Of a stretch of DNA of 64,000 nt, positions 24,516 to 36,906 are shown piece after piece; position 1 is the stretch's first letter, and every line of letters starts with the position of its first letter. The position numbers and the translations under genes are program-made. The stretch lies in NCBI RefSeq assembly GCF_015832195.1, contig NC_052021.1:1364001-1428000 (forward strand), read 5' to 3'. The stretch comes from Motacilla alba alba. Lineage: Eukaryota > Chordata > Aves > Passeriformes > Motacillidae. The notes beneath the pieces are model-generated. The model saw only the letters and a list, made by a program, of their open reading frames with translations. It searched no databases and was not told the origin of the DNA.

Positions 24516-27500
24516 CTGAGGGGGAAAAAAACAGAAAGACAACTAAATTATTATAAACATGCATAAAATTAAATTTTGTGAAATAATACTTGGTCTTCCC
24601 AAAGAGAAGTAAGCAGAAAAGTGGTCACTTCCAGTGCTCTTGACTAGCATGGACAAATGGGAGCACTGAGTTCTTGGCAGGCGGCAACAAGAATCAAACA
24701 CCAACCTTCAGCACAGAGAGCAGCTGGGAGGGACCCAAAGGAGAACAGCAAGGACCCTGCAGTCCCTAAAGGGGACTCACAAAGCAAAACTGACACACTG
24801 CATTGGCCTAATCCAAGGAAGAAGATGGAGGTGGTGATGTGATAAGTCTGCAGTACATGATCTGGGGCCTTTTCACAATAAAATGTGACCTTCCTTTTAC
24901 AGCAAACTGAATCCTCTGAGCAGAATCAGTGTTCAAATCTGTTGTTTGAGCTGAAATGGCCATGTAGGTGGCAGTCCAGAATTCACCTAGGCCAGTGACA
25001 GGAACAGACAATGCCATGGTTTCAAAGTGGAACCCAATATATCAAGTTTTGCTGGATCAAAACAAAAACATTATCAACATCCTAACATCGGGTATACAGA
25101 CCCTGTCAAACATATTGTAACATCGACATTTATTCGTGTGAATATATGCCACTCAATAAATGAAGCGGGCACTTGATGAGTTTGATGTTTTTTCCATTCA
25201 AATATCTGGCAATTAAATTAAAACTTAAAAAAAAACAAAAAAACAACTTGAGAAAGAAGATGCCTGAAAAGAAAATTCACCATTACAAGGAACAAGATGA
25301 TGTTTTCTTTACTTCAAAATTTTACTGTTCTACAAAGGATACAGTGATGATTTAATCACCAAAAAAAAAAAAAAAAAGCAAATAGTATGAAGTTATAGAG
25401 TATAATTTTTCAAGATCAAATTTTCAGTTAGGCCTTGTAGAATGTTCTTATCAATTCCGTGCATTCCACAAATGTCTGGGATTACATTAGGTTTTGCTAC
25501 CCTCACAGTTCACCCGAATTTGCTGTATGATCAAACTGGGGAGAAGTGGCAGGACTTTGTTTAACAATAGTTCTGTGCTAACATGGGCCAAGGATTATGA
25601 AACTCCTGAAGGATCAGGCAGCACAGAGGGTGCCCGTGGTGCTAAGGAAGCCTTGATCAGGTACAGTGACCTAAACCACAGCCAGGCAATGCTGACTGCT
25701 AGGTGACACTTTTGAAACACACATTTATTTCTAAGTAGCGCATACACTACTTGGAAAAAACAAAACTGTTTGAATATAAAAAACGCCTTCAAGTCTCAAA
25801 TTTTAGACCTCATTAACTCATCAGATGAAAACTGTGCAAAAGCACTGAATAATGGATTAAAAAAAAACCCCAAACTTAAATATTTTACTTAACAGTTGTA
25901 AAATTTATTTTAAAAAGTCACTGAAAATAACTGCCTTCTCGTTTTACTTTGCATTTTTATATATCAGAAAAACGAAACTTTCCATTTTGGCTGAAGCATT
26001 TTTTTTTCTCCCTCTCCAGCTGCAGCTTTTACTAGCAAACAAACAAGGAAACTTGGGATAGGGAGGAAGGAGCATCTGAAAACTTCAAAATTAAATAAGT
26101 AATCAAAAGCATATAAACCCAAACCATAATCCCAACCCAAAACCACATTTAAAAAGCAAAAAGTTCAACACTCTGTTCTGGAGAAGACTTTCTCATGACT
26201 GAAAGCCCCCATTTCAGGCCAATCCCTGGATACTGCAATTTTCTGTAACTGCTGTTTTCACTTACTTGGGGAGTCTGGATTCTTTGAAGACTGTGGTTTC
26301 ACATCAGGGATTGCAACATCTTCCTGTTCCCTGCTCCCTTCCAACAATCCATCTCCACTGTTTTCCATCTGTCGGGCCCGCATCTCGTCAGTTACGTTGT
26401 TGGTATTACCAAAGTCAGGAGCTTCCAGCATTTGGTCCTTCTTACTTTGGACAGCCCAGTGCATTGACTAAAGGAATGCAAACAGAACAAAGAACTAAGC
26501 CCTATGCTTTAGGCGTTTCAAATGACTTTTTATTTTTTATATTGCTGCAATAAATGGTTGAACAAAGCACACTGAGAAGCCTGCAGGTCAATGGGATAGG
26601 GGAAAGTATGTTTACATGTCACAAACAGCATTGGAGAGGACGCTTTATGTCAGGTGGGGGTGAAGAACAAAATGTACATCAGAATTTTAAGGGCCTTTTG
26701 TCCAGTTTCTTCTGTCATAAATTCAGACTTTTTTTAAGAGGGCTTGAGTGACTTCAGAAATGTTCATTTTCAAAGCTGTCTTTAACTGCAGAGTACCTTT
26801 GGAAGGCAAGGCAATTTGAAAATATTTAATTTTAAAGTCTGTGGAATAACATCTGTTTGGAACTGAACTAAGCTTAATTGGATATTTCCACCAAACATTT
26901 AAGCTCAGGCATAATGCTGCAGTTGAAGTGTCTCAAACTTTTCTTCTAAGCAGAACTGAGATGGGCAGAATTGACATAGGAAAGTTTTATTCACCTGCCT
27001 TAAAATATGACCATGTAGCCCAATCCAATATTATGGAATTGAGCTCTACTAGAGGCACGCTACCAGATCTTCTCAACAGCAAATTCAGGAAGGAAATCAC
27101 CCAAAAAACTCCTGCCTCTGTCCCAGATGACCCTACCAGCCCGTCAGGGCCCCTCCAAAGCTCTGTGGGAAGCCCAGGGTTCCAAGGAACTACCCCCCTG
27201 GATTTTTTCAATGACATCTTTGTTTAATCAGACAACGTACAAGTCAACACAACAGTATCTGATAAGCAATATACCAAGAGGAGAATATATTATAAAAAGA
27301 TCCCAGCTTTAACTTAACTTCGAAAAGGAACAAAAGTTTCCTACAAACGCAAAGTGAGCTGAAGCATTTGAAAACAGACCTTAAGTTAAACTTCCTATAA
27401 AAGCAGCAACTTGATAAATTCACTCTAAAACTACTGGCCTAACGCCCTTCTGTGAACGGGCTCCTGAAGCCCTCCAATTTTTCCTGAATTTCCTGAAGAT

Positions 27501-30500
27501 CCACAGTGCAGGAATGTCTCTGCACCATTCCCACGGCCAGAGCCTGGCACTGCAGCAGAACCCAGAACTGTAACTCATCCCCGCTGCTGAGGGCCCAAAC
27601 CGGGGCAGCACCGACCGTTCTGACGGAGCTGCTCAGGGCCTCCCACTGCTGGAAGGGGACGGTGACTTTGCTGCGGCGCCAGTGGTCGTAACGCGCCCGG
27701 CTCTCCTCGTTGGTCAGAGTCTCCTTGGCCTGCTGCAGCCTCTGGAAATCCTCCACTGGGACACAGACAAAAAGGACACTAAGGACAAGGTTTGGTCGGC
27801 AAAGAAATGAATTCAGACGCAAAAAGGGGGCCTGCCAGCAACAGCTCAGAGCAAAGTAGAGGAGAAGGCAGAAGGAGAAGCAAGTGGCCAAGGGATGGGG
27901 CTCTGGGTCCAGTTGCCCAGTTCTGGCTGGCTTTAGGATCACGGCCCCTTTGGTGGACTGATACCCCTGCGGATCAGGACTGAAATGTTCCTTTGTCTAC
28001 CAGCTTCAAAAGCTCCTAAACTGAAGTTGAGAGAAGCTTACAGAGTACACAGGTAAAAGGCACAAGTCAGCCCCTGCAGACCACCTTAAAAAGGGAAATT
28101 AGAGCAACGCTGAACACACTGAGATCTGCAGCAGCACAGCAGCCAGAGCAGAGCACAGCAACAAGAACCATGAGCAGCAAGAAAGAAAGATAAGCAGGAA
28201 CTGACAAACAAGAATAATAATCTAAATATAGTTCAGATTAATTAACTTGTGCATTTTATTAGGTGTATTTTCCACATATGCTAAAATGTTATCCAGACTG
28301 AATGAGTAAGAGCTCTCATTTTTCCCTACAGGGTAATTTTTCATGGAATGGTTACTAAGGATGCAGCTGCATGTTACTATTTGTGGAAGGGTTATAAAGA
28401 TTTAGACTTTATCTATGACTCACCTATGTAACAGTGATCTATTATTATTACTATTATTCATTTATTCCGGTTTACAAATTAGAGAGAGTTCTTTTGAAAG
28501 ACACTACACCCAAACAGTAATCAAAATTGATAACAATAAATCAAACAAGAGACAACAGGCTGAGGGAACGATTGTACTAGGTTTACTTATTCTAATATTA
28601 CTAGGTTGTCTTATTCTAATGTTACTAGTTTTCAACAAATAAAAGGTCTGCTTTAATTACTCTTTATTAAGCGATGAGATGATGAAATAAAACACCAAGT
28701 AAACTCTCACTAGTACTGTAAAAAGGTATTTAAAGTAAATAAGGCATGTTCAGGTAAAGAGAGAGTATAACATTTCTTTGTGACAAGCAAAGCTGCTCTG
28801 ATATTTGGCACTTGGCTGTGCCAAATGTTTTTTGTAGCTCAGCCTTGGTAAGCTCTGCCCAGATCTCTGCGTGGCTTTGAATGGGTAAAGACTGGCTCCA
28901 AATAACTCAGGGGCTGCTCAGCCCCCCCAGCTCTGAGGAGCTGCCCCCTCTCACCAACACAAACGTCAGCTGCTGTTCTGCAAACAGAGGCTCCTCGTGG
29001 GGCTGGCTTCTCTTCACTTCCAGTCATTAAATTACATTAAAAGAAACTAAAGCTCATTTATGTGTTCCTCACGGGCTTGTTCCTGGCAGTAAATTACTGA
29101 CTGACGCAAGTGCGGCACCTGAGGGTCACTGAGCGTGGAAGTGCACCCAGTCTGTAGGTCTAGGAAGGGACACACTCCAGAAATAAATTCTGTATTGAAA
29201 GATGATCTACTGTAGAAAGAAAAAAGATTCAAGGTCCTAGAAATAAAAAAAATCCAACAAGCGTCTTCCTTCACTATTACAAAGGAGTGTGCAAGTCTTA
29301 GAAAGAGTATCACAAGCTTGCTATTTAAATAGAATGTGCTCAAAGCACACGACGATTAAAATACACTGAGGGGAAATAAAGTTTTAAGGCTGAATTTACT
29401 ATCTTGCCATGATAATAGAAGAAAAAAATAGATTGTTTTTACACAGGAAAGACTACATACCTGCTTTGGGGTTTCCAGGATGCTTGTCAGGATGGCATTC
29501 AAGGGCTTTAATCTTATATTCAGCAAGAATCTGTTCAACCTAAACAAAATATTGAGACAAAGTGAGTAAACACAGAAAAAATTTGCAAATTTTCTTTTTG
29601 AAAGAGGCTGGGAGGAACAACAAGGAATGCTGAAAGATTTTGTCCCATTCAATTCTACAAGCTTTAGTCCAAGCAAAGTAGGTAAGAGCCACTGTCTGCC
29701 AGCGACACTGCTTATTTCATCTCATTTCCATGCACTCATCCCTGGAGCTGTGAGGCTCAGTCATCCAGCATGGCTTGAGAAAAATGTGCAAAGACATTTG
29801 ACCACAGAGGCAAAATGCATCCCTTCAGTTGCTCTTGACTTTGTTTAATCAACTCCAGCTTTTAACAGAGTCTCACAGCAGGAAGCAAAGGATCTCTGTA
29901 TTGCTGAAGATCAATTTGTGTATTTAGGTGGCTTCCTCCACATCCTCTTCATAGGAAATTCAGCCAGCACCCCATGAGGTTTCCATCTTGGATACCACAT
30001 GATAACTCACTCCATAACCAGCAGTTCACATTCTTTCTTCAAGTTAATTTTCCATGCAAAAAGGTTGGCTTGGAGTAGAATAGATTTATAATCAACATTA
30101 GAATATTGACATGTATTAGTTTATCAGTTAATTAATTGCAAATTCCCTCAGTTTGTTATAACATAAAGTATTACAACCACTGGAAAAACTAACACATGTG
30201 GAGCCATGAAGATTTTCAAATGTTTAGTGCTTTTCCAAGTATCTTGCTGGTTCTTATAATTCAGAAGCCAAACCTTCTTTATATCATTCCAGTTCAGCTT
30301 AGGCTTTCACAATTCGCCCTAAGGTATCAAAAATTACCATTCTTTCCCATACTACAAAGGCTGTTTATACAAATTCATCATTTGTCCAACCATAAGAGCC
30401 ACATACAATTTAAATAATTTACTTCAAAATAAGCTCTCATAGCATTTTTTATTTAGAAAAAACCTGCAGTTCACTCAACTAGCTGGACAAATCTTGTTGG

Positions 30501-32605
30501 CATATTCTGGGGAAAAAAAATGTCGTTTATTGTAGTATCTTAAGAATTCTACACGTTTCACTCTGCTCAGCAGCTCCTCCCAGAGGGACAGATGTAATGT
30601 GGCGTATCTGCAGTCAGTAAGACACTTTAAAACACACACAGTGTAAAGAGAACTGGGTGACACTGGTTACTGTATAGCCAGCTATCATCTCCAAAACGTA
30701 GTTACGTAAAGGGGAATGTTAAAGTTAAAATGTGTACAGAGGGTTAAAATGTAGCAGAAGGGCAACATGGAAGTTTTCAGCTTAAAAAAAAAATCAGTAG
30801 AAAGAAAACTTTATAGGAAGTTTCTACAACATACACAAAATTAGTATAAAATATATAGTGAAGTGTTTTTCCAAGACAGTTATCCAATACCCACTAAACA
30901 AAAACAGCATTGTTCTTGAAGAAGGAGATCAAGTCTCCCTCTTCCTGTCACATCTGAAGATGAAGTAGGTGTCCGTGAGCTCAATTCTACCAGAAGCCAC
31001 GAATGAACTTGGTTTGCGTTTACTTGAATACAGCAAAAAGTCTGTAGAAACTGAGAGTATTCCTGCTTAAATTTCACCAGGTCCAAGCAAGAGCAGGATA
31101 TTCAGCAGCTTAGATGAAAGTGCTGCAGCTGGGAGTGTGGGAGTGTGCTGCGCATGCCAAAGCAGCCTGTGCCAAATGCCTGACTCCCGTACAAAGCAGC
31201 CAGACTGCAAAATCCCTGTAACGCTCCAAACTCCTGCGAGACCCCAGAAGGGCTGGGCAGGGTCCTGACGCGAGCTGATCCTGGAGCTCAGTCAGCCTGG
31301 GATCTCCAAGTTCTTTCTCCCGTGTCAAAAACAGTGCGGCAACATCTGCTGCTTCTCCCAACAAATAGCACTCGACAGCTTGTTTTTCAAGACCCATTAG
31401 CATTTATTCCAGCTTTTCAATTTCATTTTCAAGCAATTTGAAAAATCATTATCACATGTACTTGATGTTCATTAATTGCTAAGCCCTTAAGGAATTAGTG
31501 TGAGGTAGAAAGTGAGAACCAGCATCTGTGAAACAAGGCTGCGTGGAGCCTGGAGCACTGCCCTCTGCTGGGATCTCTTCTGGAGTGTCCTCGGGGAAAG
31601 CTTCACATTTCCCTCTGGGACACACTGAAGATGTTTACTCCCGATTTTTATACTTCACCACTGGGACAGGTGAGAGCATCTGATTAAATTTACTGAGCAA
31701 AAGACAGCTTTTATCTTTTTATCTCCACTGAACACAACTCTCATTACAGCAGAGTAATCAAACTCCTTTTCCAAATCAGAAACACAATTCCAGTTAATGT
31801 AACAGCTAAATTAAAAAAAAAAAAGAAAAGAAAAGAAAAAAGAAAAAGAAAAAAAAGAGAAAAACAGCACACTAGACTAGCCAACAAAAAGTTGTATGGA
31901 CACCTTTAACATGATGCACACTTGCTTTAGCTGCAAATCACTCAAAAATAGCTTAGCTAAATCTCATTATAAAGCATGTATCTGCTATCAAAACAAATTA
32001 GTAAAACCAGTATTTGAATTTAATTAAAACAGCATTTAAAAACAGTAATATGCTAAATTATAAAGAGATATTGGTTTTGTTTTCATCTGAACAAGTGACT
32101 ACACTTTAAAAAATATTATACTATGTATAAAGCCCAAGAAACTCAGCAGTGTTACCAGTGCCCTAAAGCTATGAACTTTCATTGTGTTACTTGTACATAA
32201 ATAGCTCCTTTTCGGTTTTCAAAACCAATAATGTATTTTCCAAACTATTATTTGGATGCTGTCAAACACATGCAGTTGGCTCTCTCCATAATCCATTCCT
32301 GTTCTACATGGCATTTTCAACCTAAGCCTTACTCCAGGCTCTTAATGTCAGAGAAAACACGGGAGATAAAACGGAGCTTTCCAAGAGAGATCCTGCGAGT
32401 GGCAAGAAAGAAGGCGCACAAGGCACTTCAAATACTCCTGCCCGCAGAGACACAGCTGCAAATTCCCTGCAGACACACGAGGACGTTCAAACTGTGAATA
32501 AGCTGGTGAGGAGGGAGAGGCTCTTACCGTCGATAGCTCATCGCATCCCAGCAAGCTGTAGTAATCCTCCAGGTCCTCCGGCTTGCAGTTCAGGATCGCA
32601 TCCAT
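24421..32605 (-). CDS. DNAJC12: DNAJC12, J-domain co-chaperone (5 coding exons)
   Basis: Coding exons on the minus strand: 32528-32605, 29461-29539, 27616-27755, 26266-26467 and 24421-24515. They total 594 nt, 197 residues plus stop (human is 198 as I recall). The start is the ATG at 32605 giving MDAILNCKPEDLEDYYSLLG, as in the family; an in-frame upstream ATG at 32656 would add 17 residues and is less likely. The J domain covers about residues 14-79, with the Hsp70-stimulating HPD motif at 42-44 and the conserved TNEESRARYDHWRRS in exon 3. The C-terminus ends WHLRFRWSGDAPSDLLRKFR then NYEI, the family's conserved tail. DNAJC12 works with Hsp70 in folding phenylalanine, tyrosine and tryptophan hydroxylases in the cytosol. 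It lies head-to-head with SIRT1, with about 4.4 kb between start codons. Confidence 0.97.
26266..26467 (-). CDS. DNAJC12: DNAJC12 exon 4
   Basis: A 202-nt exon from CTTTAG|TCAATGCAC to CCCCAA|GTAAGT. It encodes residues 100-166, starting SMHWAVQSKKDQMLEAPD, then an acidic, polar, poorly conserved linker. Confidence 0.95.
27616..27755 (-). CDS. DNAJC12: DNAJC12 exon 3
   Basis: A 140-nt exon from GTCCCAG|TGGAGG to ACG|GTCGGT. It encodes the rest of V53 and residues 54-99, including FQRLQQAKETLTNEESRARY, the end of the J domain. The donor GTCGGT is weaker than consensus but is the only site that keeps phase with exon 4. Confidence 0.94.
28576..28623. repeat. 24-bp imperfect tandem dimer in DNAJC12 intron 2
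   Basis: Two 24-bp copies (28576-28599, 28600-28623) of ACTAGGTTTACTTATTCTAA-type sequence, differing at about three positions, followed by a partial third copy. Read on the plus strand it gives a Leu/Ile-rich open frame that I take to be accidental. Confidence 0.75.
29461..29539 (-). CDS. DNAJC12: DNAJC12 exon 2 (HPD motif)
   Basis: A 79-nt exon entered after TTGTTTAG and left at GCAG|GTATGT. It encodes VEQILAEYKIKALECHPDKH then PGNPKA. HPD (residues 42-44) is the loop that triggers ATP hydrolysis by Hsp70. Confidence 0.96.
30880..31440 (-). pseudogene. Possible coding relic in DNAJC12 intron 1
   Basis: Unrecognised. On the minus strand, from about 31440, an open stretch reads FFKLLENEIEKLE, a stop, then MLMGLEKQAVECYLLGEAAD, VAALFLTREKELGDPRLTEL and QDQLASGPCPALLGSRRSLE, until a stop at 31110. 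A second frame from 31086 reads LDLVKFKQEYSQFLQTFCCI then QVNANQVHSWLLVELSSRTP, to a stop at 30880. The composition (amphipathic, Leu/Glu/Gln-rich) looks like a helical protein broken by one stop and one frame change. That fits a processed pseudogene or a decayed exon, but chance remains possible. I could not assign a parent gene. Confidence 0.25.
31813..31864. repeat. A-rich / AAAAG microsatellite
   Basis: Poly-A run grading into repeated AAAAG units within DNAJC12 intron 1; low-complexity sequence, possibly the tail of an old retroposed copy. Confidence 0.8.
32528..32605 (-). CDS. DNAJC12: DNAJC12 exon 1 (coding part)
   Basis: Encodes residues 1-26, from MDAILN to GCDELST, the first helix of the J domain. 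It ends ACG|GTAAGAG, phase 0. The 5' UTR extends to higher coordinates inside the promoter island. Confidence 0.95.
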
Positions 32606-32870
32606 CGGCACTGGTCCAGCGGGCTTCTCCCAGCCGGCAGGGAGGCTGCGGAACACAGCGTCGAGTCAGAGCTCACCCAGGAATGCGGAGGAGCCGCGGG
32701 CAGCAGGCGGCTCGCGGTCCGGAGCGAGCGGCGTGCGGCGCTTTAGAGCGCCGGCCGCTGACGCGCACGGAGCCGGGGAGCTCCCCGCTGCCATTGGCCC
32801 CGCGGCGCCTGCCCGCCGCACACGGCTGCCCTCGGCACGGCTCCCTGGGATTTGTAGTTGCCAGAGTCAC
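32606..32870 (-). promoter_or_regulatory. DNAJC12: DNAJC12 promoter / CpG island
   Basis: GC- and CpG-rich block directly upstream of the DNAJC12 start codon. It contains a CCAAT box on the minus strand (plus-strand ATTGG at 32793-32797) and a ZNF143-type site at 32840-32858, listed separately. There is no TATA box, which fits a housekeeping-type promoter. A 259-codon plus-strand open frame crosses it, attributable to GC content. Confidence 0.7.
32840..32858 (-). promoter_or_regulatory. ZNF143/THAP11-type motif
   Basis: On the minus strand this reads ACTACAAATCCCAGGGAGC, matching the established SBS/ZNF143 consensus ACTACAnnTCCCAGnnnGC at every fixed position. It lies about 235 bp upstream of the DNAJC12 start codon, a typical distance for this CpG-island promoter element. 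Confidence 0.75.
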
Positions 32871-33279
32871 TCCAACGTTAAACCCGGCTCCCGTCCAGAC
32901 CGCAGGGTTCTGGACACAGAGATTTTCTCTCTCGCCATCACCTGTGCAGCCACTGCAAACCAGGCACACACCGAGAGGCTGTCCTGCACCTGGGCCATCT
33001 TCTGTTCAATTTTTATTCACAACTTTTGCCACCATCTTTGACCAGATGATTAGATGGGTAATGATGGACGAGAGTAAGGATTACTTCCAAAATAACAATT
33101 ACAGGGTGCAAACTTTGGAGAACAAAGGCCCAACCTTGCCCAAGTCTGTCGGGGGTCTGCCAGTCAGCTCAACACAAAGGGAGCAACCTTCACTCTCTGA
33201 AGGCTTCCTTGGGTACACAGACACTGCTCCAAACCAAACAGCACCGGTACACCACTCACGTCTGAGCAATTAAAACTAC

Positions 33280-36200
33280 CCGAGGACATGAAACGCTCAC
33301 TGTCTACTATCAAATTAAACACACTTTGTCATGCCAAATTACTTTCAGAGTGTGTACTGAAGGTCTGTTCTGTGTGCAAAACATATTCCTCGTGAAACCC
33401 ATTTTACATTGAGGTGAAATACCTTAATTTTCAACTGTGATTAATGACCAAGGCCTCAGCCCAACACGTTTGGTGTCACCCATGATCTGTTGATTTCAAA
33501 AGATTACTTCCTAACCTAACCACATGCTGATGTCTTTGCCCTGGAGCCTTAGGAGTTCTGGTATTACATTTCCCACCCCTGCAAGAGCTCGATGTTTCCT
33601 GTCATTAACTCCTGATGTTTCCTTAGCAGCTGCAAATAGATGCTGAGTGGTTATACAGCTCTAGATGCAGTGACCTCGTAGGAGAACAGATGCCCAGGAT
33701 GTGCAAAGGCTGGAACAGGCCATGTGTGAATCAATGAAGGGCCCAGTGACCGTTCAGAGCTATTTATGAATAACAAATATATAATTTTTGCCTCCACAAG
33801 TGCTTTAATATCTGCATGAATAATGTTCTGCAATGACATTTAATATTAATCTTCCACCATTTTCCCTTCAAGGTTGCATCATCTGAAATTTTCTACTTTT
33901 ACTGCATGTTCAGATAGCCTACTAAGATTATAAAATATACAAAGTAACTAAAAGCAATATTATTAAAAGAAAAAGCACAATCCTTGGTGAAACCATTTAA
34001 ATCCAATAGAAAACTCTACCAACATATTTCTCTGAGTAAATAAAACAATAGAAATTTTTTTTTAACGTCACAACAATTGGAAGAATTAGCAATTGCAAAT
34101 CTCTCCATCTCCACCATTCATAACTTGATAACCAGAAAAGTAAGGGAAAGAAAGGAAAGTCTTTTAATAACAGAACATGTAAATATTTAAATAGGTTGTA
34201 CTCTGTGGGAGGACAGAAAACAAACAGCTGTCCCTCCTCCCAACAGCATTCCTGCCATCCCTTTCTTTTCCAAGTATTCCTTGTGTATTTGCGTAAGGTG
34301 AAAGGGAAGCTCTTTAACCCTTCTCCCCTCCAGCTTTCAATGCCTATCTATTTCTGTGCTGCCAGGCAGCTGCAGGTCCAAGGGCTGCACCGCAGTGACA
34401 AACTGGGACCCGGCAGCTCCCAGGGAATGTGCTCCCCGGAGCCTCCGCCCCGCCTGTGCTCACCTGCTCCGGCCACACACACCAGGGCTCTGACCCACAC
34501 TGCAGCAGTGCCCCTCGAGATCCCCGCTGCTCGGGGCACAAAGGCTCCCACAGCACAGCCGCGGGCTGGAGAACACAAAATACCCTGAACAATCACAGCC
34601 TTCCACTGCTCCCATTGACTTCTGAGGGGCATCTCCCAAAGCATCATCAAATGGGAGAGCAAGAGCAGCCATACCTATTACACAAAAAATTTACAAAGAT
34701 TAGCCCCAGGACATAAAGTTCATTTAAAAGGGAATTGCAGCACAGGAGATGGCACAGACTCTTGCCTACACACGCCGTGGTTAGTGTTGCTCAGGATGTA
34801 CAAACTGTTCTGGAGGTGAAGAAATCTCATATTTGTTCTCTATACCCAGCCAGCAACAAAAGGTGTCTCCCGGTCCTAACACATATTGACAATTCTGTTT
34901 GTTTAGAGCCCAGAGCGAATCTAAATTCTGCTTCAATGTGACAGGGCATTTATAGCAACAACTTGGAAAAATCATAAATAGCCCTTTAAATAAATCTCTA
35001 TTTGAATTCATTCCTGTAAAACACATCAAATATTCCAGGACCAGTTCTTCTCAACTGACTTCAGGGGTTTTGCTTCCTGAGGGCAGAGAACACATTTATG
35101 AGCAGCCCAAAGCACACATAACTCATTTGAGTTTTGCACGGTGTGCCCCGTCCTTGTCCTCGCACGAGCTCAGAGCTGCAGAAACAGGAGAGGACCCAAG
35201 CACTGCCAAGCTGCCCTCCCACAAGAAGGCAGCTCCTGCAATGCCATCACTGATGGGGAGAAAAGTCTGCAGGATCAGGGGAGGCTGTAGGATCCCCGAG
35301 TCACTCCCTCACCGACACCTTCACAGAAAGTCCCAGATCCTTCATCTGTATCACTTTTTCTTCCTTAGAACTGTCTTCACAAAAATAACTACCAAACACG
35401 TCTTGAAGCCCCACCTCCCCTTTATATGCTCACAAAAGCACCTTGCATGTGTTTTTTAAGAAATACGGATCTTGCCTCAGCTTCCAGAGGCAAGCAGGAA
35501 AAGGAACACGATACAAAGTCACACCTGATCTGGTTACTCTGCAGCTTGCTTTGAGAAGCAGGTAGTGGGAAAAACCAGTATGTACATATTTTTTAGGGTT
35601 GTCAATACCTGAAAGAACCAGAAAAAAATCCCAAACCTCCCCCCCCTACAAAGACCACCTATAAAGTTAATTATCCATAAAGTAATCCCTTTGAAACCAT
35701 ATGTATCAAAAATTGTAATCCCTAGGTTTGGTTTTTTTTTTTAAAGCTGCTTGTTATCAAGGCCTGCAAGGGGGAAATTCTACCTGTCTAACCTGGGTCT
35801 TACTACTTGATTTAGAAATTCCATTGTATTAAATCCACTAATACTATTCTGCAAATAGCTCATGATGTTGAACAGTAACAACAAACCAGTATTTAAATTT
35901 CTATACACGAAGTTTAGACCAAAATTCTAGGTTAGTGGCAGTCCTGGGAAAAAGGCCAAGTTCTATCCAGTCCGAACTCCCAGGGGGAAAGAATCTACGC
36001 CACGCGTGGCACCTCCTGTTCGCGGTGCAGGGACGGCCCCGCCGCAGTGCCCAGGTGGGGCACTAAGGAGCGCTCCTACCCTGCACCGAAGAGATCCCTG
36101 GGAAAGCAGGGAGACCAGCCGCGCACAGCCCTGCACAGCTCGGGAAACACAATGCATTTGGGGCCGTCATTCCGACAAATCCCTACTCTCGCCGCTTACC

Positions 36201-36380
36201 GTCAGGTCCCTCCTACACCCCGCAGGCTCCATTCCTAAAGCAGCAGTGGTTTAGACAGGTGCTGACCACCCCAAAAAAAGCTCCTGCATCCCGGGAGCTC
36301 GGTACCGCGATGCAGAATCCCAGGTGGGGCCAATGTGTTATCCCGGAGGATAGGGGCGATACCTTGGAGCACCCCTGCCA
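33280..36380. other. Spacer between divergent DNAJC12 and SIRT1
   Basis: No gene recognised. Mostly AT-rich, with GC-richer patches at 34.35-34.66 kb and 36.0-36.25 kb that carry open frames on both strands without similarity. It may hold distal promoter elements for either gene, but nothing specific is visible. Confidence 0.5.
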
Positions 36381-36785
36381 AGAGCCCGCGGTGCCGGTGT
36401 GCTCCCTTGGCAGGCAGGCAGCGGCCGTGCCCTGTGCACAGCCTCAGCTCCGTGCGCTCACAGAGGCCGCTCCGAGCCCCCGGCCCCGCTCCGCGGCTGG
36501 CTAAGGGCTCAGGGGCGGCCCTGGCGGGCGGGTTCCCCCGGCCAGGTGCCGCACAGCCCAGCAAAGGGCCCTGCTGCGGGGAGCTCGCTCTCGGGAAGGG
36601 GCACGGTCTGTCCGACACCCTGACGGAGAGCGAGCCCGGAGGGCTTCTCACGCGGCTGGCGAGGAGCGAACGGCGGAGCCGCCATTTGCCGGGAGCCGCC
36701 GACCGGGGAGTGCAGAGGAACCGCGCGCGGTCATGGCTCGGCAGGGGCGGGCCGTGCGCGGCACACGGCAGGGACGGGGACGGAA

Positions 36786-36832
36786 GGGAAGGGAAGGCAG
36801 GGCAGGGCAGGGCAGGGCACGGGCCGGGCGGG
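36786..36832 (+). promoter_or_regulatory. G-run array, G-quadruplex candidate
   Basis: Nine runs of three G in 47 bases, arranged as GGGAA repeats, then GGGCA repeats, then GGGC. Loops of 1-3 nt satisfy the standard G3-L1-7 quadruplex rule several times over. It lies about 190-235 bp upstream of the SIRT1 start codon. Confidence 0.75.
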
Positions 36833-36906
36833 TCGCGCCCCGCGGGGCTCCCTCGGGCTCCTGGCGCCGGCTGAGGGGGGGGCGCGAGGCGGCACGAGCG
36901 CCCGCG

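Noticed and set aside
28415..28642. 75-codon plus-strand frame ending in a Leu/Ile-rich membrane-like segment
   Set aside because: The hydrophobic part is the translation of a 24-bp tandem dimer in AT-rich intron DNA.
32606..32656. Upstream in-frame ATG at 32656 as the DNAJC12 start (17 extra residues)
   Set aside because: Family proteins begin at MDAILN; the extra sequence is not known from the family and lies in the GC-rich 5' UTR.
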